Assembly (NCBI RefSeq): GCF_030503435.1
Contig: NZ_JAUKPO010000023.1
Span: forward strand, 49,972-113,971
DNA: 64,000 bases
DNA from: Rhodocytophaga aerolata
GTDB taxonomy: Bacteria; Bacteroidota; Bacteroidia; Cytophagales; 172606-1
Direction of reading: 5' to 3'
The notes below the pieces were generated by a model. It searched no databases. It saw only the letters and a list, made by a program, of their open reading frames with translations, and was not told the DNA's origin. The position numbers and the translations under genes were made by a program. This document shows, piece after piece, positions 9,325 to 17,242 of the stretch. The first letter of the stretch is position 1. Each line of letters starts with the position of its first letter.

Positions 9325-9375
9325 AGACTGACTTATTTTGCCTGTAATCATTGCGTTTCTGCTTACATCTTGTAT

Positions 9376-9403
9376 TGCACTAAACTTTCAGCATGCACTA
9401 AAC
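9376..9403. promoter_or_regulatory. Direct repeat upstream of the MDR reductase
   Basis: TGCACTAAAC occurs twice (9376-9385 and 9394-9403), with an 18-bp start-to-start period, about 50 bases upstream of the reductase start. Spacing near two helical turns and the position suggest an operator, but nothing identifies the regulator. Confidence 0.3.
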
Positions 9404-9422
9404 AATGGAGGAATGTTCTTTT

Positions 9423-9715
9423 TTAATTCCTATTCCACAGTCTATAATTGAACCCTTGTTTCAGATAGAAAGGAATGAAAGGAGCTGTTGTAAAATCTTG
9501 TGTTGTCACCCTGCCAAGATTAAGTGTTAAGTCAGCTTTTTTAAGAGAATAGCCCGCTTGTAGGCCAAAGTAAAAATTACCCCTAGTGTTAGTTCGTAAC
9601 ATCCATCCACTACAGAGAGTATGGAAAACTGAGCATTTATGACAATAGGGAGCTTTGTGTTCAGCTTATAGCCATAGCCTATCCCATAATGACGCCAAAT
9701 AGTCTAAACCGAAAC
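9423..9715 (-). pseudogene. Relic C-terminus of an outer-membrane barrel protein
   Basis: Reading the minus strand gives alternating beta-strand sequence split over two frames. RHYGIGYGYKLNTKLPIVIN appears in one frame, then NFYFGLQAGYSLKKADLTLN through FYLKQGFNYRLWNRN and a stop at 9423-9425 in another. The last residues look like the closing strand of a beta-barrel. A frameshift divides the two parts, and the upstream end abuts the truncated hydrolase gene near 9720. So this is a decayed gene end brought next to a different gene, not an independent small gene. Confidence 0.5.
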
Positions 9716-10320
9716 AGGCATTTATCATGTGCTTCGCTGAATAATCCAAATGCCTGTGATTTGCCCACATACTTCAGCACCTCTTTCCATTGTAAGCCTA
9801 CGGGTTCAGCCAAAATCAATCCGTCAAAATCATCGGGATATTTACCTGCATACCTGGTTCCAAGCATCGAGCCCCATAATTGTGTTAGTAACCCTACTTT
9901 TTGTGTAGGATGGGTTCTGTATCGGTTAATGAAACCTTTCAGCTCATTATAAAAGGCTTTTTCAACCGCATTAACGCCATGGTTGAGATACCATTGTTTC
10001 GGGAATCTTTCAGAAAGCCCTGAACCTCTTTGGCCATAAAAAACAACTCTGTAGCCTTTGTCTGCCAGACTTTTGCAGTTGAGCATATAGCGGAAGTTTG
10101 CCCCGGGTCCGCCATCAATACATACTATCAGCGTACCATCTGCTGGTCCAAATGCCTGTGCATGAAATGTACCATTTATAGTAATGGATAGAAGCATTGG
10201 GTATTCTATCACTGTTTTTGGCACCAGAATACCGGGTTGGGTAATCAGTTTTTCCTTGTCACAAGAGAATAAGCAAAAACTAACGCAAAGGATAGCAATT
10301 GATTTGTGCAATAATTTCAT
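9679..10320 (-). pseudogene. Truncated alpha/beta hydrolase lipoprotein
   Basis: The N-terminal half of a secreted alpha/beta hydrolase. It has a signal peptide with lipobox LFSC (Cys20), the oxyanion motif DGGPGANFRYML (69-80) and YGQRGSGLSERFP typical of proline-iminopeptidase-like enzymes. The nucleophile elbow, expected as G-x-S-x-G, reads LTQLWGS around residue 148: the Ser codon is replaced by TTA (Leu) and the preceding Gly by Thr. The frame ends after 213 residues in sequence belonging to the neighbouring barrel relic, whereas family members usually have 300 or more residues. With neither nucleophile nor C-terminal His it cannot be catalytically active. It is likely a deletion fusion. 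Confidence 0.7.
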
Positions 10321-10342
10321 ACATAAATTTGATTTTTAATGA

Positions 10343-10966
10343 TTAGAAGTTATACCCAACATGCAGTCCCGGTTCAGGTGTCCATTTTGGCCACTTGTCA
10401 TCTTTTTGTTTAAAACCATCAGGCATTTGGGTGAAATAAGGACGGCCGGCAACACCAAGAGATGGTTCTACAAAAAACCTATCCTTAAAGAGTTTAACGT
10501 GATAGCCAGCTCGGTAAGTGTTGAAGATAATGAACCCATTACCCACCTTATTACCGTTTTCATTCTTAAATGTTTGCCACATAGGCATTACATGTACTGC
10601 TACGTAAAGACCTTTCCAAAAATACCTTTGATACGCAAGGCCAAAACCATATTCTCTGATATACCCAGGATATTTCTCTTCAGGGGTTCCGTATGCCTTA
10701 TTATAAAAAGGGTTAATGCCAAGTGGCCAGGCATGTTTCCAGGTGATTAGTTCGAGAGACATTACATCTTTACCTGTAATCCGATAGCCTACATTGAGTT
10801 GAGCGAAGCCGGGGGTATTTACGCGATCTAAATTACCTAACAAAAACAAAGTACTACCAACGAACCACCGTTTGTACGTGGTGTCTGTTTTTGCATATTG
10901 TGCTTTGAGTTGGAGCGTGCTTGTCATCAGTATGACAAAACCAATGAGTAAAATTTTCTTTTGCAT
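10343..10966 (-). CDS. Outer-membrane beta-barrel-like protein, paralogue A
   Basis: About 207 residues after choosing ATG at 10966 (MQKKILLIGF), where the signal peptide begins (cleavage near LKAQ). The frame is open 22 residues further upstream. The mature protein is rich in aromatic alternating strands (YKRWFVGSTLFLLGNLD, QLNVGYRITGKDVMS, YQRYFWKGLYV, KDRFFVEPSLGV) and ends in an aromatic residue (GLHVGYNF), the hallmark of barrels inserted by BamA. It is clearly homologous along its full length to the gene at 13427-14047. Its function is unknown. It lies just upstream (on its own strand) of the truncated hydrolase. Confidence 0.82.
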   Translation of the reverse strand: MQKKILLIGFVILMTSTLQLKAQYAKTDTTYKRWFVGSTLFLLGNLDRVNTPGFAQLNVGYRITGKDVMSLELITWKHAWPLGINPFYNKAYGTPEEKYPGYIREYGFGLAYQRYFWKGLYVAVHVMPMWQTFKNENGNKVGNGFIIFNTYRAGYHVKLFKDRFFVEPSLGVAGRPYFTQMPDGFKQKDDKWPKWTPEPGLHVGYNF

Positions 10967-11256
10967 TTGTTTTTTATTTGATGTAAAACGATGTGGCAAA
11001 GATGGATTGGCAATAGCCTTAGCATCTTTCACTTAAGTTAAGAAATGATTTACGCTTTGCTTTTTTCCAAAATTCTTGCTCGTAGTCTGCTTAATGATTG
11101 TGGTTTTATACTTAAAAAACTTGCTAATAGGTGCTGAGGCACACGTTGAACAAAGTTCAGTCTTATAGGGTTTTAGTAAAGTTCCTGCGAAGCACAAATG
11201 CTTTATAGAAGCACTTCAGCCACCACGAAGGCTTAGATGTTAGCGGTTCGTTGTTT

Positions 11257-11874
11257 TTATTTTCCAATTAACACTTCGTATTCTTTTGGTATTGTTACTC
11301 CATTAAAATGGTTTGTCAGTCCGTAGAATATGGCAATTGTCAAAACAAGTCCGAAAGTAAGGATTGCCATTGATTGTGAGTTTGGTGACAAACCAAAAAT
11401 ATTTTGCTTCATTTTTTTGCTGTGAATTGAGGCAATGTGTCCGAAAAACGAAAGAATTGCAAGTCCGTAATATGGTATAAAAAATAAATTGAAAGGAAAC
11501 GAATTCAGTCCGGCAACTCCAAAATAAAAATTTGTGTCAAGGTGCAGAAAAAGTCTTCCACCAAAAACTGCACTTAAATGAATTATGAAAAATATCGCCA
11601 AGTAAAATCCTGTACAAATATGAACTTTGTCAAATTGAGTAGTAGCTGTTTTTATGTTAGTTTTGAAAAGTTTCAAACCTGAAATAATTTGTACGAGTAC
11701 AGCAAATAATAAAATTGTTTCAATGAAGATGTTACGATAAAATATTCTCAGCGTATGCATTACTGAAATATGCCTGTGTGCACCAAAAATGCTTAAAGTG
11801 TGATTCAATAAATGCATGCCAACAAAAACTGTTATAGTTAGTCCGGATAAATAATGAATTTTGTTTTTTGTCAT
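11257..11874 (-). CDS. Multi-pass membrane protein, possible cytochrome b-like fold
   Basis: The 205-residue protein has about five hydrophobic segments: LSGLTITVFVGMHLLNHTL, NIFIETILLFAVLVQIISGL, VHICTGFYLAIFFIIHLSAV, FFIPYYGLAILSFFGHIA and MAILTFGLVLTIAIFYGL. Histidines recur inside or beside the segments (GMHLLNH, HICTG, FIIHLSA, FFGHIA). This recalls the heme-ligating helices of succinate-dehydrogenase-type cytochrome b subunits, though that is inference. The gene is clearly AT-richer than its surroundings and has no partner genes of a respiratory complex nearby, so horizontal acquisition is plausible. Confidence 0.78.
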   Translation of the reverse strand: MTKNKIHYLSGLTITVFVGMHLLNHTLSIFGAHRHISVMHTLRIFYRNIFIETILLFAVLVQIISGLKLFKTNIKTATTQFDKVHICTGFYLAIFFIIHLSAVFGGRLFLHLDTNFYFGVAGLNSFPFNLFFIPYYGLAILSFFGHIASIHSKKMKQNIFGLSPNSQSMAILTFGLVLTIAIFYGLTNHFNGVTIPKEYEVLIGK

Positions 11875-12077
11875 TTTTTATTATTTGTCTTTTAGGGTGA
11901 AGCCTTAGACGGGTTCAGTGGCTTGGGTAAATTGGTGGGAATTTAACCACAGAATTATATCGGAGAACCGAATCTCCATTTTGCCAAAACAGTTTTTTGG
12001 GCTGGTGTGTTTTATGCCTTGTTGCTTGAAACACAGAATCTATGCAACAAAGCCGTTGGAATGTATAAGATTGATAA

Positions 12078-12557
12078 TTACTCTTTTAGCATATCCGTGC
12101 CAATCATTTTCAGCTTACCGGATATAGTTAAAGTTGTTGTAGTGGTAGGACTATCTCTTGCAGTTACGCTTTCGTTGGCAACATCCACTAAAAAAGTCAG
12201 CTTGTTGTTGCTAATTACCGCCCGGTCACCGGCAATCCTTTCGGTGGGTTTGGTTTGTTTCTTTATCACAATGTCATACAAGCCTTGTTGTGTGGTGAAC
12301 GTACCTGTGTATTCCCGGTCAAACCCAGGGTCGCCGGTGATTTTAAGTGTGGCGTTGGAGCCGTTAGTGGTCACTTTCACTTTCGCATTGTAAATGTATC
12401 CCACCTTGGTTGTCGGGTCATCAGATACCTGAATGCTGCCGGCATACGTACCCACTTCAGTCACGCCGCCCGGTGTGGGGCTATCGTCCTCTTGTTTGCA
12501 GGCAAAAAAAGAAGTCATCAAAACAATCAATAGCGGGACAAAAACTTTTGCTTTCAT
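12078..12557 (-). CDS. Lipoprotein of unknown function
   Basis: The 159-residue lipoprotein has signal peptide FVPLLIVLMTS and lipobox FFAC, followed by an acidic linker (KQEDDSPTPGG). The mature part is all-beta: GTYAGSIQVSDDP, YIYNAKVKVTTNG, ATLKITGDPGFDREYTGTF, NKLTFLVDV, TTTTLTISGKLKMIG. It resembles small lipocalin/calycin-like Bacteroidota lipoproteins that measure out as one sandwich or barrel domain. Not recognised as a named family. It stands alone between AT-rich spacers. Confidence 0.78.
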   Translation of the reverse strand: MKAKVFVPLLIVLMTSFFACKQEDDSPTPGGVTEVGTYAGSIQVSDDPTTKVGYIYNAKVKVTTNGSNATLKITGDPGFDREYTGTFTTQQGLYDIVIKKQTKPTERIAGDRAVISNNKLTFLVDVANESVTARDSPTTTTTLTISGKLKMIGTDMLKE

Positions 12558-12677
12558 AAAATGTGTATTTGTTATGTTAATAAATGAAACAGGATTTTAA
12601 AAACTCAATTATTCGCTTATTGTCAGAGGTTCGTTTGTAGAAGTTTTGAAATAATTATTTATTTAATCTCTAAGGGT

Positions 12678-12751
12678 AAATTCCCCGCCACTTGTGGCGA
12701 TAGATAAACAAATTCTATCAAAAAACCCCGCTGCTTGCGGCGGGGAAATTT
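12678..12751. repeat. REP-like bipartite palindromic element
   Basis: Two GC-rich hairpins sit 25 bp apart in an AT-rich spacer: CGCCACTTGTGGCG at 12686-12699 and CCCCGCTGCTTGCGGCGGGG at 12726-12745. The outer edges are inverted repeats of each other (AAATTCCCCGCC on the left, GGCGGGGAAATTT on the right), so the whole 74 bp can fold as one cruciform-like unit. It may terminate the minus-strand DUF6567 gene region or be a REP/MITE-type dispersed element. Confidence 0.6.
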
Positions 12752-12873
12752 ATTGGCAAATACTTCCATTTTTTCCAAATGAAAATCCCTGCTCTTAATC
12801 TATTCAAGTTAAGTGGTACCTCATAAGCCCCAAGTGTCAATCCTAAACTAATACACAGCCCATTTCTTTAAAC

Positions 12874-13248
12874 TTACCTTGTAAATTCAACTACCTGGGC
12901 ACTCACCGTTATAGTTCTTCTGACAAAGAATGGGGCAAAACCACCCAAGTGTTCCTCTGTCGTCACGTTGATGATGGCTTTGGAACCACTGAGCAAGTTG
13001 GCTTTCTTCATCATCGTTGCATACGCATTTTCGTACAATTGCCTTTTGTTCATACCTCCAATTGCCAATACATAAGACACTTCCGAACTTCCGCTTACCT
13101 GATCAATTACTTTGAAGTTGTTTGCACTTAAGTGTACTTCAGTGGCGTTTTGATTGTGGTTAGTAACAAGGGCGGTGCCGATGCCACATGAACTAAGAAA
13201 TGCCGCGAGCAATAACAACACGGAATAACTGCCGGTCTTTTTCATCAT
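12874..13248 (-). CDS. DUF6567-like lipoprotein
   Basis: The 124-residue lipoprotein has lipobox LSSC at about Cys21. The mature sequence has a pattern seen in small Bacteroidota lipoproteins of the DUF6567 type: NATEVHLSANNFKVI, a glycine motif AIGGMNKRQLYENAYATM, the segment LLSGSKAIINVTTEEHLGG and a closing strand TVSAQVVEF. It is probably periplasmic and membrane anchored. No catalytic residues are apparent. It lies downstream, on the same strand, of the barrel paralogue B operon, separated by a barrel relic. Confidence 0.8.
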   Translation of the reverse strand: MMKKTGSYSVLLLLAAFLSSCGIGTALVTNHNQNATEVHLSANNFKVIDQVSGSSEVSYVLAIGGMNKRQLYENAYATMMKKANLLSGSKAIINVTTEEHLGGFAPFFVRRTITVSAQVVEFTR

Positions 13249-13274
13249 AGTGATTATTTGTTGTGATATATGTA

Positions 13275-13360
13275 TTAAAACTTAAATCTGAAAGGCAGGC
13301 CCGGCTCACCGGACAGAAAGTGGCCGCGAGGGAAGGTTCTATAAAAACCTATTCTTGAGA
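13275..13360 (-). pseudogene. Relic 3' end of a third barrel paralogue
   Basis: The minus strand encodes, across frames, LKNRF, then EPSLA and finally EPGLPFRFKF with a stop at 13275-13277. This matches the ends of the two intact paralogues nearby (KDRFFVEPSLGV with EPGLHVGYNF, and KNRFFFEPAIGI with QPGFDFGFNF). At least two small indels are needed to restore one frame. It is the tail of a decayed tandem copy immediately downstream of paralogue B. Confidence 0.55.
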
Positions 13361-13426
13361 GTAGGAAGCTGCGGTTGGGAGTTTTATTAGGTTGAAAGGT
13401 ATCCGGTTAACTTCTCGAGGAGGGTG

Positions 13427-14047
13427 CTAAAAGTTAAACCCAAAATCAAACCCAGGTTGAATAAAGTAGGTAGGCCATTTTTGTTCTACTGCTTTAAAAG
13501 ATTGTGGAACATTCGTTCTTACAGGCCAAGAACTAATTCCAATAGCTGGTTCAAAAAAGAACCGGTTTTTAAAAAACGTAAACTGGTAACCCAAATAGAA
13601 GTCCAGATATAACGTGTATCCATTTCCAATCTTTTTATTATCCTCATCCAGATATTTTTCAAAAGCATTCAACGCCTGAACGGATGTATAAACTCCTTTC
13701 CACCAAAACCGCTGGTATCCTACTGTAGGTGCAAGTATGCGTGCATGTCCGGGATAGTTTTCTCCCGGTGCATCAAATGAGGATGATCCAAAAGGGATAC
13801 CTATAGGCCAGGAATAAATGGATCTTTTGAATCTAAAGGAAACAACATCTTTAGGGGTTATCCTGTATCCAACATTTAATTGTACATACTCAGGATTGTT
13901 TGTTTTATCTAAATTACCCAATAAATATAGCGTGCTGCCAACGAACCACCGTTTATAAGTACTGTCTTGTTTGGCATCTTGAGCTTTAACTTGTAATGCG
14001 CTTGCCATCAGTAAGGTCAAGGCGACTAATAGAATTTTCTTTTGCAT
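13427..14047 (-). CDS. Outer-membrane beta-barrel-like protein, paralogue B
   Basis: The 206-residue exported protein starts MQKKILLVALTLLMASALQV, with signal peptidase cleavage after VKAQ. It aligns with paralogue A throughout: STYKRWFVGSTLYLLGNLD, VQLNVGYRITPKDVVSF, YPGHARI, GYQRFWWKGVYTSVQ, FKNRFFFEPAIGI, ending in GFDFGFNF with a terminal Phe. Aromatic alternating strands and the C-terminal Phe indicate an outer-membrane barrel, perhaps eight strands at this size. It starts 50 bases after the 69-residue gene on the same strand, so the two probably share the operator-controlled promoter near 14411. Confidence 0.83.
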   Translation of the reverse strand: MQKKILLVALTLLMASALQVKAQDAKQDSTYKRWFVGSTLYLLGNLDKTNNPEYVQLNVGYRITPKDVVSFRFKRSIYSWPIGIPFGSSSFDAPGENYPGHARILAPTVGYQRFWWKGVYTSVQALNAFEKYLDEDNKKIGNGYTLYLDFYLGYQFTFFKNRFFFEPAIGISSWPVRTNVPQSFKAVEQKWPTYFIQPGFDFGFNF

Positions 14048-14096
14048 ATCAATACTACTACTTGTTTTTAATGATTCGTTAACTGATTTATTAGTA

Positions 14097-14300
14097 CTAT
14101 TCTACAGATGTATCCACTGAAATCAGTTTGAGATTTAAATCTCTTATCCGGTTTAGAATTCCATGCATATAGGCTTCATCTTTCATATTTCCGTAAAGGA
14201 TCGTATTGTCTCCATCATATTTGAAATCCATCCCATCAAAGTAATTTTTCCATTTTTTATCAAGATGCCCTCCGACCTTTATTTTTGTTATGTTTTTCAT
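14097..14300 (-). CDS. Small conserved protein of unknown function
   Basis: This short protein (67 residues from MKNITKIKV, 69 from an upstream ATG at 14306) is soluble with an alpha/beta pattern. It contains KIKVGGHLDKKWKNYFDG, the segment DFKYDGDNTILYGN and a C-terminal helix-strand KDEAYMHGILNRIRDLNLKLI ending in SVD. The signature (G-HLD-xx-W-xx-xF-G-M, then DQA/DEA-xxHG-L-xx-IRDL) recalls a small family also found beside regulators in other phyla. It looks like the first gene of a unit with barrel paralogue B and sits next to the MalT-like regulator, suggesting control by it. Function unknown. Confidence 0.75.
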   Translation of the reverse strand: MKNITKIKVGGHLDKKWKNYFDGMDFKYDGDNTILYGNMKDEAYMHGILNRIRDLNLKLISVDTSVE

Positions 14301-14410
14301 ACGCAAATGAGTTTAATTTTAATGGAGCGTATGGAACCATCTATCATTTTCATCCTTTTTTGCAATGCTTGGCACATGATGGTTTCATAGTTAAATGAAT
14401 TACGACAAGA

Positions 14411-14481
14411 CAAAGGTATAGAGCACCCATTGGGTATCAGTCACCCATTCGGGTGATTTTATAAACAAAAAATCGGGTGAA
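14411..14481 (-). promoter_or_regulatory. Promoter with clustered CACCC/GGGTG operator repeats
   Basis: Upstream of the 69-residue gene the minus strand carries TACCTTTG (14411-14418), a match to the Bacteroidota -7 element TAnnTTTG. Directly upstream of it are three related sites: TACCCAATGGGTG (14424-14436), TCACCCGAATGGGTGA (14441-14456, an inverted repeat) and TTCACCCGAT (14472-14481). The 17- and 30-base spacings place them on roughly the same face of the helix. A MalT-type activator binding such repeats is a natural expectation, since the regulator gene is adjacent. The motif was found by eye. Confidence 0.5.
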
Positions 14482-14518
14482 GATAATTGTGTTTGAGGCG
14501 TTGGTGAGGGGCAGTTTC

Positions 14519-17242
14519 CTAAATCAATTGGAATTCTTTTGCTTTCGCAACCGCTTTGCTGCGGCTTTTAACATTAAGTTTAAGGTAGATATTCTTTAAA
14601 TGAGTTTTAACCGTGTTAACAGAAACGAAAAGCTTATCTGCAATTTCAAGGTTGGTTAAGTTATCAGCAATAAGCTTGAGTGTATCCAGTTCGCGGTTGC
14701 TTAACTCAAAATTTGAAAGAATTTTAACGCGGTTTTGCTTTTTATTAATGGCAGATTTAAGTTTATCTACAAATGCCTTCGAAATTTTTGTTTTGGTGGT
14801 TGCTTGTATTTTATACGCTTCAAGCAATAGATTACTTGTAGTAGGTAAGTCAAACAGAAAATAATTTATTAAATCCTCCTCAGCGGCATATTCCATAGCT
14901 GCCAATAAATTTTTAACCGCTTTCTGCTGAAAACCGGTCATACTATGGAGGATAGCATATAAAATTTCAACCTGAACCAGCGTCTCTCTCCTGCCACTAG
15001 CGCTTGCCAATGCGAAAATTTTGGAGAGGACAGCTGTTGCTTCATCAAATTTATATTGCACAATCAACAAACGGGCAAAATTTATATAGATGTGCTCATT
15101 TTGGTAGGAGATTATCCCATCTGTTTTTATTCCGTATTCTTTAACAAAATCATTTGCCTGTTCAAGTTGAGATGCTTCAATGAACAAGTATATTTTCCAT
15201 CCAACATAAGTGGTTACGATGTAAGGGGAGATTTTAAAATGCTTCATTACTCCCTCTAATTCCGTCAATTTATTTACAGCTCCAATTTTATCTTCACGGG
15301 CATGTAAAATGTATGAATAAGCCAGTAAGGCTATTATTTTTTGAAAGATATTCTTTTCATCTTTAGTTAATTGATAAGCCGTTTCTACACTTTCTAAAGC
15401 TTTATCAAAATCTGCCCAATAACATTCTGTAACAGACATCATCGTATATATTCCAGCGTAGGTCCATTCTGCTTTTGCAAACTCCGAATATCCTTTTTCT
15501 TTCATAAAAGTTAAAAGATCGGAAGATCGTTTATAGGCCGATTTATACTGACCAAAAACTGACTCCTGATAGGATAAAGAGGAAGCTGCTGATGAAATAA
15601 GATAAAAATTACCCGATGTTTTTCCGTATTCTAAAGCAATGGTTAATGCTTCTATTCCCTGCCTGGTATTTCCTTTATGTAATTCTGCATTCCCTTTAGC
15701 ATTCCAGGCAAAACCCAGCCATAAGGGATCTTTTTTAGAAAGTTTTTCAAAGGCTGTTTGGCAATACTCTAATACTTTGTCTGGTTGCCCTTGATTTGAA
15801 TTTAAATGGGCAAAGGCAACCGCAATTTTACCAAGCAGAATTCTATAATTCTCAATTTCAGGTTTGTTGGTTTTTTTATCAAGTATTTTTTCATTGGTTG
15901 TTTTTTGAGCGGATTCCAAAAGAGGTTCAGCATGTTGAATTTGTCCGGTATTAATTAATATCCATGAATAATATAAACAAAACGCAGGATTACCTTTCAC
16001 GAGATCTTCAGGAATTAAATCACCATATCTTGAAATAGCAGAATGAAGGCCATTTTTCCACATATCCTCCACTACTTCTTCAAGTAATTGAATACTTTTT
16101 ACGTAATCTTCAATAACCAACGTATGTTCTATGGCTAAGCCATACATCTTTTTATTTTCAAACCATTTTCCGGCTTTTTTATGAAGATCTTCAATTAACG
16201 GTTTCTCTTTTAGTAAAAGTCTTTGCTTTAAAAGATCCGCAAAGAGATGATGATACCGGTACCATTTCCTTTCTGAGTCCAGTGGGATAACAAAAAGGTT
16301 ATTTTTTTCAAGCTGCTCAATAATTATCTGACTGTCATTTCTATGTAAAATAGCATTACACAAGGAGGCGGAGAATCTCTCTACTATGGATGTTTGCAAC
16401 AAGAATTCCCTGATCCCATCTGATTGAATTTTTAGTACTTCCTCAATCAGATAATCCATAATATAGCGGTTATCTCCTCTTAAGTTTTGAATAAATTCAG
16501 AAACATTCTTCCGGTCATGTATTGATAACGCCGTGAGTTGCAGGCCAGCTATCCAGCCTTCGGTTTTGGTTTCAAGTGCATACGCATCATCAATGGATAA
16601 ACCTATTTTTAATTTTTTATTAAATAAAACAGAAATGTCATGGGCCGAAAACCTAAGATCTGCTGATCGCAATTCAACAAGCTGATGCTGACTTCTTAAC
16701 CGTGCTAAAGGCAAGGCAGGGTCAGACCGGGTTGAAATTGCAACATGAATAGTATCAGGAATGTGCTCCAATAAAAAAGTTACTATTGTTGAAATTTCGT
16801 TTGAATCTGTCAGATGAAAATCGTCAAGTACTAATAAAACATCCTCCTTAATTTGGAGCATATCGTTTATCAGCAAACCGCTAATAGAAATAGAATTGGG
16901 TTTGTCCGGAGATTTTATAAGCCTGAGCGCATTTTGTCCAAATTCGGAACTAATACGTTGAATACCTGCAATCATATAGCTCAAAAATTCTACAGAATCA
17001 ATATCTCCTTTGTCCAGCGAAACCCAAGCTGTCTGGATCTTGTATTGGTTGATCCAATCGCTTATAAGGGTGGTCTTGCCAAATCCGGCAGGTGCAGAAA
17101 TAAGAATTAATTTACGGTTGAGCCCTTCGTTTAACTTTTCAAAAAGATCTGGCCGATGAATTAAATTTTTTCCTGGAGTAGGTATATGTAGTTTAGTTAG
17201 AAGCACATATGCAATATAACAAAGGCACCCAATGTTTACCAC
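14519..17242 (-). CDS. MalT-like LuxR-family ATPase transcriptional regulator
   Basis: The 907-residue STAND-type activator starts with the family-typical LLTKLHIPTPGKNLIHRPDL. Walker A is APAGFGKTT at 50-58, and the Walker B-like LLVLDDFHL lies near 138-148. Then come NB-ARC/winged-helix sequence, a long TPR-like helical region (about 350-800) and a C-terminal LuxR helix-turn-helix (SNRELDTLKLIADNLTN, EIADKLFVSVNTVKTHLKNI, final ~60 residues). By analogy with MalT it would bind a small inducer through the TPR region, oligomerise with ATP and activate promoters carrying repeated sites. The operator cluster lies just past its 3' end. It is AT-rich relative to the window. Confidence 0.93.
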   Translation of the reverse strand: MVNIGCLCYIAYVLLTKLHIPTPGKNLIHRPDLFEKLNEGLNRKLILISAPAGFGKTTLISDWINQYKIQTAWVSLDKGDIDSVEFLSYMIAGIQRISSEFGQNALRLIKSPDKPNSISISGLLINDMLQIKEDVLLVLDDFHLTDSNEISTIVTFLLEHIPDTIHVAISTRSDPALPLARLRSQHQLVELRSADLRFSAHDISVLFNKKLKIGLSIDDAYALETKTEGWIAGLQLTALSIHDRKNVSEFIQNLRGDNRYIMDYLIEEVLKIQSDGIREFLLQTSIVERFSASLCNAILHRNDSQIIIEQLEKNNLFVIPLDSERKWYRYHHLFADLLKQRLLLKEKPLIEDLHKKAGKWFENKKMYGLAIEHTLVIEDYVKSIQLLEEVVEDMWKNGLHSAISRYGDLIPEDLVKGNPAFCLYYSWILINTGQIQHAEPLLESAQKTTNEKILDKKTNKPEIENYRILLGKIAVAFAHLNSNQGQPDKVLEYCQTAFEKLSKKDPLWLGFAWNAKGNAELHKGNTRQGIEALTIALEYGKTSGNFYLISSAASSLSYQESVFGQYKSAYKRSSDLLTFMKEKGYSEFAKAEWTYAGIYTMMSVTECYWADFDKALESVETAYQLTKDEKNIFQKIIALLAYSYILHAREDKIGAVNKLTELEGVMKHFKISPYIVTTYVGWKIYLFIEASQLEQANDFVKEYGIKTDGIISYQNEHIYINFARLLIVQYKFDEATAVLSKIFALASASGRRETLVQVEILYAILHSMTGFQQKAVKNLLAAMEYAAEEDLINYFLFDLPTTSNLLLEAYKIQATTKTKISKAFVDKLKSAINKKQNRVKILSNFELSNRELDTLKLIADNLTNLEIADKLFVSVNTVKTHLKNIYLKLNVKSRSKAVAKAKEFQLI

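Noticed and set aside
11202..11253. Possible integron attC site beside the AT-rich membrane gene
   Set aside because: The GTTAGCG and GCTAAC pieces do not fit the RYYYAAC/GTTRRRY core pair and no second site flanks the gene.
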